From NCBI GenBank assembly GCA_002440825.1, contig DJVH01000101.1, forward strand, positions 1-17,028: a DNA stretch of 17,028 bases, given 5' to 3'. Every line of letters begins with the position of its first letter. Position 1 is the first letter of the stretch. Both the position numbers and the translations under genes were made by a program. Source of the DNA: Bacteriovoracaceae bacterium UBA6261. Lineage in GTDB: Bacteria > Bdellovibrionota > Bacteriovoracia > Bacteriovoracales > Bacteriovoracaceae. The notes below the pieces were generated by a model, which was not told the origin of the DNA, searched no databases, and saw only the letters and a list, made by a program, of their open reading frames with translations. Shown piece by piece: positions 12,886 to 17,028 of the stretch.

Positions 12886-15699
12886 TTATTTCTTAAGTCC
12901 AAATTCAATTACTAGTTTTGTAAGTGCATTGATCTGTTTCTCACCATCGCCATTGAACACTGATGGATCGATTGGTTGTTTTCCATCATCTCCAAAGAAC
13001 GCTGGCATTGTTGTACCCGGCATAATTGCTTGTGGGTTTGTCAGCCATTTCTTAATCCAGCTTGGACGTAGTCTAGTTGAAGCCTTGTGAAGATCCGGTG
13101 CAAGTGGAGTATCTTTTGTGAATCCAATCGAGTGACAAGAAACACAGTTATAAGATGACCAAAGTTTTTGAGCGCCTTCGCGTTCGCCTGCTTCCCATTT
13201 CACAAATTGTGCTGGTTCTTCAAATGTTGGTTGCTTAGCACCTTGTTGGAAACCAGCTACGAGAATGTTTCTCTCTTCAGTTGAAAGGTTGAACGTTGGC
13301 ATTCTCACAGAAAGCCATGGTCTGATTTGACCTGGGCCTGCAAGGAATGAGTAGAACCAATCAGTTTGAATACGGTGACCTTCTTCAACTAGTCTTGGTG
13401 GACCTTGGTTAATATCGTCCGCGTATCCTCTTAAGATGTCACCGCGAAGAGTATCGATCTGGTGACAACCCATACAGTTGTATTTGCCGGCAACTTTCAT
13501 TGCTTTGTTGTAAAGATCTTCTCCAGCTGTGTAACGTTTTACACCAGAAAGAGGAACGATTTCTGTCGTTTGGCCAAGTAGAGCTGTTGTAATTTTCTTA
13601 GCTTCACCTTCACTCATATAGAAGTTAGGCATTTTGTTCAGATCGCGGAAAACTTTATCAATTCCAATATCCCACATACGAGGATTTTGTAAGTGTGCTG
13701 TTAACCATCCATCTCTTGCATGAGGAACTTGATGTTGAGTTCCGAAGAAGAACTGGCTCAAAGGTTTAGATCCTTCTTTCGTCAATTCAGGTCCGATAGG
13801 AGCATAGCCATCGAAACCTTCAATGTTGTGACAAGAGAAACATCCGTATTTACCAATTGAACGTTTACCTAAATCAAGAGTCTTTTCTCTGTCAGCCATC
13901 TTAGCAACTTTTGCAGCAGCTGAGGCATTAGTGTCAAAAGCTGAAAGGTAATCAACGAGAAGTTCATCGCGCGCTTTTAGATCAAATGGTGCGAATTTTA
14001 GTCCTTCAAATGATTTATTTTTTAGAGACAATAAATAAGTCGCAATATCATTTGCTTCGTTATCAGTTAAACGGAACGAAGGCATGATCGTATCTTCTTG
14101 GTAATGGTTTGGTTTTTTCAACCAAGTCACGAGCCAATCAGGTGAAACTTTCGAGCCAAGGCCAGTTAGCCATGGACCAGCGTAGCCTTTAATTTTGTTT
14201 GATTGATCTTCAAGACCATCAACACCGTGACAGCCAAGACATCCTACTTCTGAAATTAATTTCTTACCGTTGTCAGCATTTCCTGTACGGAACTTTTCAA
14301 CTGGAGCATATGGCTTAGATTTGTCCCAAATATATTCTGTTATGGCGTTAACTTCTGCCATGTTCAGGCGAACAAATTCCGGCTTAGAGTTATTTGATTG
14401 TCTGAAAAAGGCAGGCATTCTTGAGTGCTTATTGAACGAGCGTGGTTCCCATACCCATGATTTGAACCATTCTTTATCAACTTTGCTTGCAATTTTAAGA
14501 AGTGATGGACCTGGTTTTCTTTTGTTTTCTCCCCAGCCTTCAATCTTGTGACAAGCATAACAGCCGTATTTTTCGATAGCCATACGGCCTTCGTTAAGAG
14601 CTGTTGCTCCTTTAACAAGTTCAACACCAGAGTGACATTTCACACATCCAGCTTCAGTTTGTGAAAGTCTCAACATTGGAGAGGCAACGTGATGTGGCTC
14701 TTTCCAGCCATATTTTTGAATCCATTCTTTTTCTTGTTTTTCACTGTCAGGCATGTGAGCAACTGAAGAGAAGTCATTCACTCTGTGTCCTTCACCACCG
14801 TGACATGAAGTACATCCCGTTTGTTTCATCGGGTGTGGAGAATCAAGACTGACCATCAAGTCTAACTTAGGGTGAGTCTTGAATGGATTCTTTTCTTTTT
14901 CGTATCCAGGCTGATCGATGAAAGTGTGACATGTAATACAACGATCAACTTTTGGAACCTGTCTGAAATAGCGGTCATCAGTCACGTTGTTAATAACGAT
15001 CTGACGAATTTTAATTGTTGGATCAAGGTAATCCAAAAACGGCATATTTCTTAGAGCGAAGATAGGATTGATTTCAGTTTGCTTTTTGGACATTTCAAGA
15101 AGGCTGAGCTTCATCGTGATGTCTTTAATTTGCTTTTCTGTTTCCAGAACTTCTTTGTTTAAATCATCAAGCTTGGCGTGAACTTCTTTTTCTTCAGCCT
15201 GGAAAGCTTTTAGATTATCCTTACCTTGCGCAAATTGATTTTTAAGATGAGTCAGTTCTTCAAGCTTTTTTTCAATCACTTTATGATTATGAGAAGCTGA
15301 AGCTGATTCATATTGAAAGTTAACTGCAGCAGTGTCAGCGTTCAAAATACCGTTTTGGATATTTTGAGCTTTAATTTTTTTCAAAACCGTTTTCAACTGA
15401 TCATTTGCAGCGTCGATATCTTTTTTACGGCTAGCAACGATTTCTTCGCCTTTCTTCAGTTGAGCTTGAAGCTCAGCTAGTTTTTTTGCATCGATTTCTT
15501 TTGTCGCAGCTTTAATTTCTTCTTCAGTATGACGACGCTTAATTTGAAGAGCTTCTACCTGGATAGCTTTCCAAGGTCTGATATAGTCATCTAGGAAGAC
15601 CCACATCGTTGTGATGAATAAGATAAATGACAAGACCGCCATGATCTTGTGCATTTTTGGCATGCTATACGCCATTCCTGGTTCTTTATTTTCGCTCAT
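12886..15699 (-). CDS. Membrane-anchored octaheme cytochrome c with a coiled-coil stalk
   Basis: This 937-residue protein has one N-terminal transmembrane helix (about 18-36), a long charged coiled coil (about 45-205) and eight CXXCH heme sites: Cys254, Cys296, Cys352, Cys380, Cys487, Cys620, Cys742 and Cys852. The first three sites (CITCH, CTSCH, CVKCH) form a compact multiheme part. The last five (CYACH, CLGCH, CFSCH, CMGCH, CVSCH) each begin a class I-like cytochrome c repeat, several with MP segments (e.g. RMPAFF 428, IMPSF 539, TMPAFF 898) that could supply axial Met. It follows the cytochrome b subunits and precedes subunit III. It therefore probably replaces cytochrome c1 in the bc complex and may carry electrons to the oxidase. 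The exact family name is not recognised. Confidence 0.93.
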   Translation of the reverse strand: MSENKEPGMAYSMPKMHKIMAVLSFILFITTMWVFLDDYIRPWKAIQVEALQIKRRHTEEEIKAATKEIDAKKLAELQAQLKKGEEIVASRKKDIDAANDQLKTVLKKIKAQNIQNGILNADTAAVNFQYESASASHNHKVIEKKLEELTHLKNQFAQGKDNLKAFQAEEKEVHAKLDDLNKEVLETEKQIKDITMKLSLLEMSKKQTEINPIFALRNMPFLDYLDPTIKIRQIVINNVTDDRYFRQVPKVDRCITCHTFIDQPGYEKEKNPFKTHPKLDLMVSLDSPHPMKQTGCTSCHGGEGHRVNDFSSVAHMPDSEKQEKEWIQKYGWKEPHHVASPMLRLSQTEAGCVKCHSGVELVKGATALNEGRMAIEKYGCYACHKIEGWGENKRKPGPSLLKIASKVDKEWFKSWVWEPRSFNKHSRMPAFFRQSNNSKPEFVRLNMAEVNAITEYIWDKSKPYAPVEKFRTGNADNGKKLISEVGCLGCHGVDGLEDQSNKIKGYAGPWLTGLGSKVSPDWLVTWLKKPNHYQEDTIMPSFRLTDNEANDIATYLLSLKNKSFEGLKFAPFDLKARDELLVDYLSAFDTNASAAAKVAKMADREKTLDLGKRSIGKYGCFSCHNIEGFDGYAPIGPELTKEGSKPLSQFFFGTQHQVPHARDGWLTAHLQNPRMWDIGIDKVFRDLNKMPNFYMSEGEAKKITTALLGQTTEIVPLSGVKRYTAGEDLYNKAMKVAGKYNCMGCHQIDTLRGDILRGYADDINQGPPRLVEEGHRIQTDWFYSFLAGPGQIRPWLSVRMPTFNLSTEERNILVAGFQQGAKQPTFEEPAQFVKWEAGEREGAQKLWSSYNCVSCHSIGFTKDTPLAPDLHKASTRLRPSWIKKWLTNPQAIMPGTTMPAFFGDDGKQPIDPSVFNGDGEKQINALTKLVIEFGLKK

Positions 15700-15758
15700 A
15701 TCTATCTCTCAATCCTCAAAATTATAAATTCCAATTACAGTAAGTTGTTTGCCACTTA

Positions 15759-16841
15759 TTAGAGGTTAAGCTCCCACTCTGGAAGGGCAATGATGTATTT
15801 CAAACTGAACAACCAACGAAGAATCATCTTAATTGGAAGTGTCATCATCATAAGGAACAAGAACATGAAAATGTAATAACGGATTGATCCCATATCCTGG
15901 ATAAGCTTTCGGCCGTACTTTGTCGCTTTCGCTGCCCAGCCCGGGATAATTGTAATGTAGGCAAGGAAAAGAACGATACCGAAGATTTCTCTAAGGATAA
16001 GGTTTTTAGGAAGACCTACGTTAAGCATTTTAATCCAGATAATTTCTGAAAGGTTAACGTTGAATGAGGCCACAACTTTGTGGAGATCCCAATATTCAAA
16101 CGGTCCGTAAAATGTCCAGTTCGGACCACGAAGGAAAACCCCTACGATAATGAGGTAAACCCAAAGAACAAGCCACCCATAGAGGAAAGCTGTAATCGCA
16201 AGCGCTCTTTCTTTAAACGTGAAGTAACCATTCCCTTTTGGGTTTGTATCAATATAAGGAACAGCGATCAAACCAGCAACGATCAAACCTGGAAGAACAA
16301 CCCCGGCCATCCACGGGTCGAAGTAAACAAGCATTTCTTGAAGACCAAGGAAGTACCAAGGAGCTTTCGCCGGGTTTGGTGCCCATGTCGGGTTAGCTGG
16401 TTCTTCAAGTGGAGCTTTAAAAACAATCGCCCAAACAACAAGAAAAGCTGTACAGGCAATCATGGCGAAAAGTTCTTCGTAAACAAGGTTTGGCCATGAC
16501 CAGACTTTTTCTCTGTTTTCAGGTGTCGCTTCTAAAGGACCTAGTCCTGCATCGATACGAGTATCGTTTTCGGCCATTCTGTAGATTGTGTACCAAGTAA
16601 GCCACCCAACCAAGACAAGAAGGATAATGATAGGAATATTATCTGGAGTCTTGATGATCGAGAAAAAGTTCGGATCAGAAAGGAACCAGATTGTTACTGG
16701 AGTTAAAATCGCAAGTGACCAGTAAGCGAATTTTTTTGTACCAACCGTCTTATAATGCTTAAGCATCATATAAAACGCCATCGTCGCTAAAGGAAACGAG
16801 AGGATCGGGTCTGATATTCTGTTAATGAGTTCTCTTAACAT
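15759..16841 (-). CDS. Cytochrome b C-terminal half (subunit IV-like) of a bc-type complex
   Basis: A 360-residue membrane protein. Residues from about 113 (KVWSWPNLVYEEL) to 215 match the subunit IV/cytochrome b C-terminal domain, with NPAKAPWYFLGLQE at 156-169 at the quinol-oxidation (Qo) site. The canonical PEWY motif is APWY (160-163) here, so the Qo glutamate is Pro161. About 110 extra N-terminal residues with two to three hydrophobic segments precede the domain, and about five helices follow. The length is twice that of chloroplast subunit IV (about 160). AAGGA nine bases before the ATG supports the start. It lies 27 bases after the cytochrome b6-like gene and 59 bases before the octaheme cytochrome. 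Together these form a quinol:cytochrome c reductase, probably using menaquinol. Confidence 0.9.
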   Translation of the reverse strand: MLRELINRISDPILSFPLATMAFYMMLKHYKTVGTKKFAYWSLAILTPVTIWFLSDPNFFSIIKTPDNIPIIILLVLVGWLTWYTIYRMAENDTRIDAGLGPLEATPENREKVWSWPNLVYEELFAMIACTAFLVVWAIVFKAPLEEPANPTWAPNPAKAPWYFLGLQEMLVYFDPWMAGVVLPGLIVAGLIAVPYIDTNPKGNGYFTFKERALAITAFLYGWLVLWVYLIIVGVFLRGPNWTFYGPFEYWDLHKVVASFNVNLSEIIWIKMLNVGLPKNLILREIFGIVLFLAYITIIPGWAAKATKYGRKLIQDMGSIRYYIFMFLFLMMMTLPIKMILRWLFSLKYIIALPEWELNL

Positions 16842-16870
16842 TTCTATTTTTCCTTAAATAGGTTTTAAAC

Positions 16871-17028
16871 TTAAAGTGGAGCTGAGATACCACCGTCTTT
16901 TCTTACTCTCCAGAAGTGAACTGCGATCAATACACCCACGACAAGTGGGATGAATACACAGTGAAGAATATAGAAACGAAGTAGAGCTGGCTCACCTACA
17001 AAACGTCCACCAAGAAGCTGGAAACGAA
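16871..17028 (-). CDS. qcrB: Cytochrome b6-type N-terminal cytochrome b, C-terminal end (partial)
   Basis: The last 51 residues of the gene are visible; the rest lies beyond the right edge. They read through helix D of cytochrome b: LLRFYILHCVFIPL then LIAVHFWRVRKDGG. The two heme-ligand histidines are separated by 14 residues, the spacing typical of b6-type rather than mitochondrial bc1 cytochrome b (13). The protein ends shortly after helix D, so cytochrome b is split, with its C-terminal half in the next gene, as in b6f and Bacillus-type complexes. A Rieske protein gene would be expected just outside the window. Confidence 0.9.
   Translation of the reverse strand, partial: RFQLLGGRFVGEPALLRFYILHCVFIPLVVGVLIAVHFWRVRKDGGISAPL

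Noticed and set aside
16080..16499. 139-codon plus-strand open frame
   Set aside because: It is antisense to the cytochrome b C-terminal gene, with low-complexity Lys/Asn/Arg-rich translation and no ribosome binding site.
1..17028. Mobile elements, CRISPR arrays, phage genes or replication origin
   Set aside because: No transposase, integrase, spaced direct repeats, terminal inverted repeats or origin-like iterons were seen.

Overview
This window comes from an AT-rich, aerobic, Gram-negative bacterium with a menaquinol/cytochrome c respiratory chain. Gene content (split b6-type cytochrome b, coiled-coil octaheme cytochrome c, caa3-like oxidase operon, fused CtaA-CtaB, many lipoproteins) would fit the Bdellovibrionota/Bacteriovoracia or a related deltaproteobacterial lineage. 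That placement is inference from general resemblance, not a database result.

Left end (1-662): the minus strand carries the 5' tip of a 23S rRNA gene, a ~360-base spacer and a tRNA-Ala(UGC). A strong promoter with an AT-rich upstream tract lies directly upstream of the tRNA, so no 16S gene precedes it: this looks like a 23S operon unlinked from 16S. Two exported-protein genes follow on the plus strand (663-2000): a cyclophilin-type lipoprotein and a secreted dual-specificity-type phosphatase, separated by a terminator hairpin that also holds the phosphatase ribosome binding site.

Oxidase operon (7110 down to 2036, minus): ctaC (subunit II), ctaD (subunit I), ctaE (subunit III), a diheme cytochrome c lipoprotein, a Sco copper chaperone and ctaF (subunit IV), tightly packed with coupled or overlapping junctions. 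Next to it, on the same strand behind its own terminator, is a single gene for a fused heme A synthase-heme O synthase (7287-9113), which makes the cofactor for this oxidase. Divergent from it is a plus-strand pair, kynA-kynU (9245-11489), for tryptophan breakdown through the kynurenine route.

Right end (17028 down to 11479, minus): a second respiratory operon encodes the tail of a b6-type cytochrome b, a subunit-IV-like cytochrome b C-terminal half, a 937-residue membrane-anchored octaheme cytochrome c with a long coiled coil, a second oxidase subunit III, a small exported CPMC protein and a DUF420/CtaM-like oxidase assembly protein. Mixing bc-complex and oxidase genes in one operon suggests that the quinol:cytochrome c reductase and the oxidase work as a physical or assembly unit.

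The most notable observation is that subunit I of the oxidase has Phe where A-type heme-copper oxidases carry the K-channel lysine. Subunit II also lacks the usual K-channel entrance glutamate, while the D-channel residues, metal ligands and cross-linked Tyr are all present. This looks like a correlated rewiring of proton uptake. No mobile elements, CRISPR arrays or phage genes were seen.
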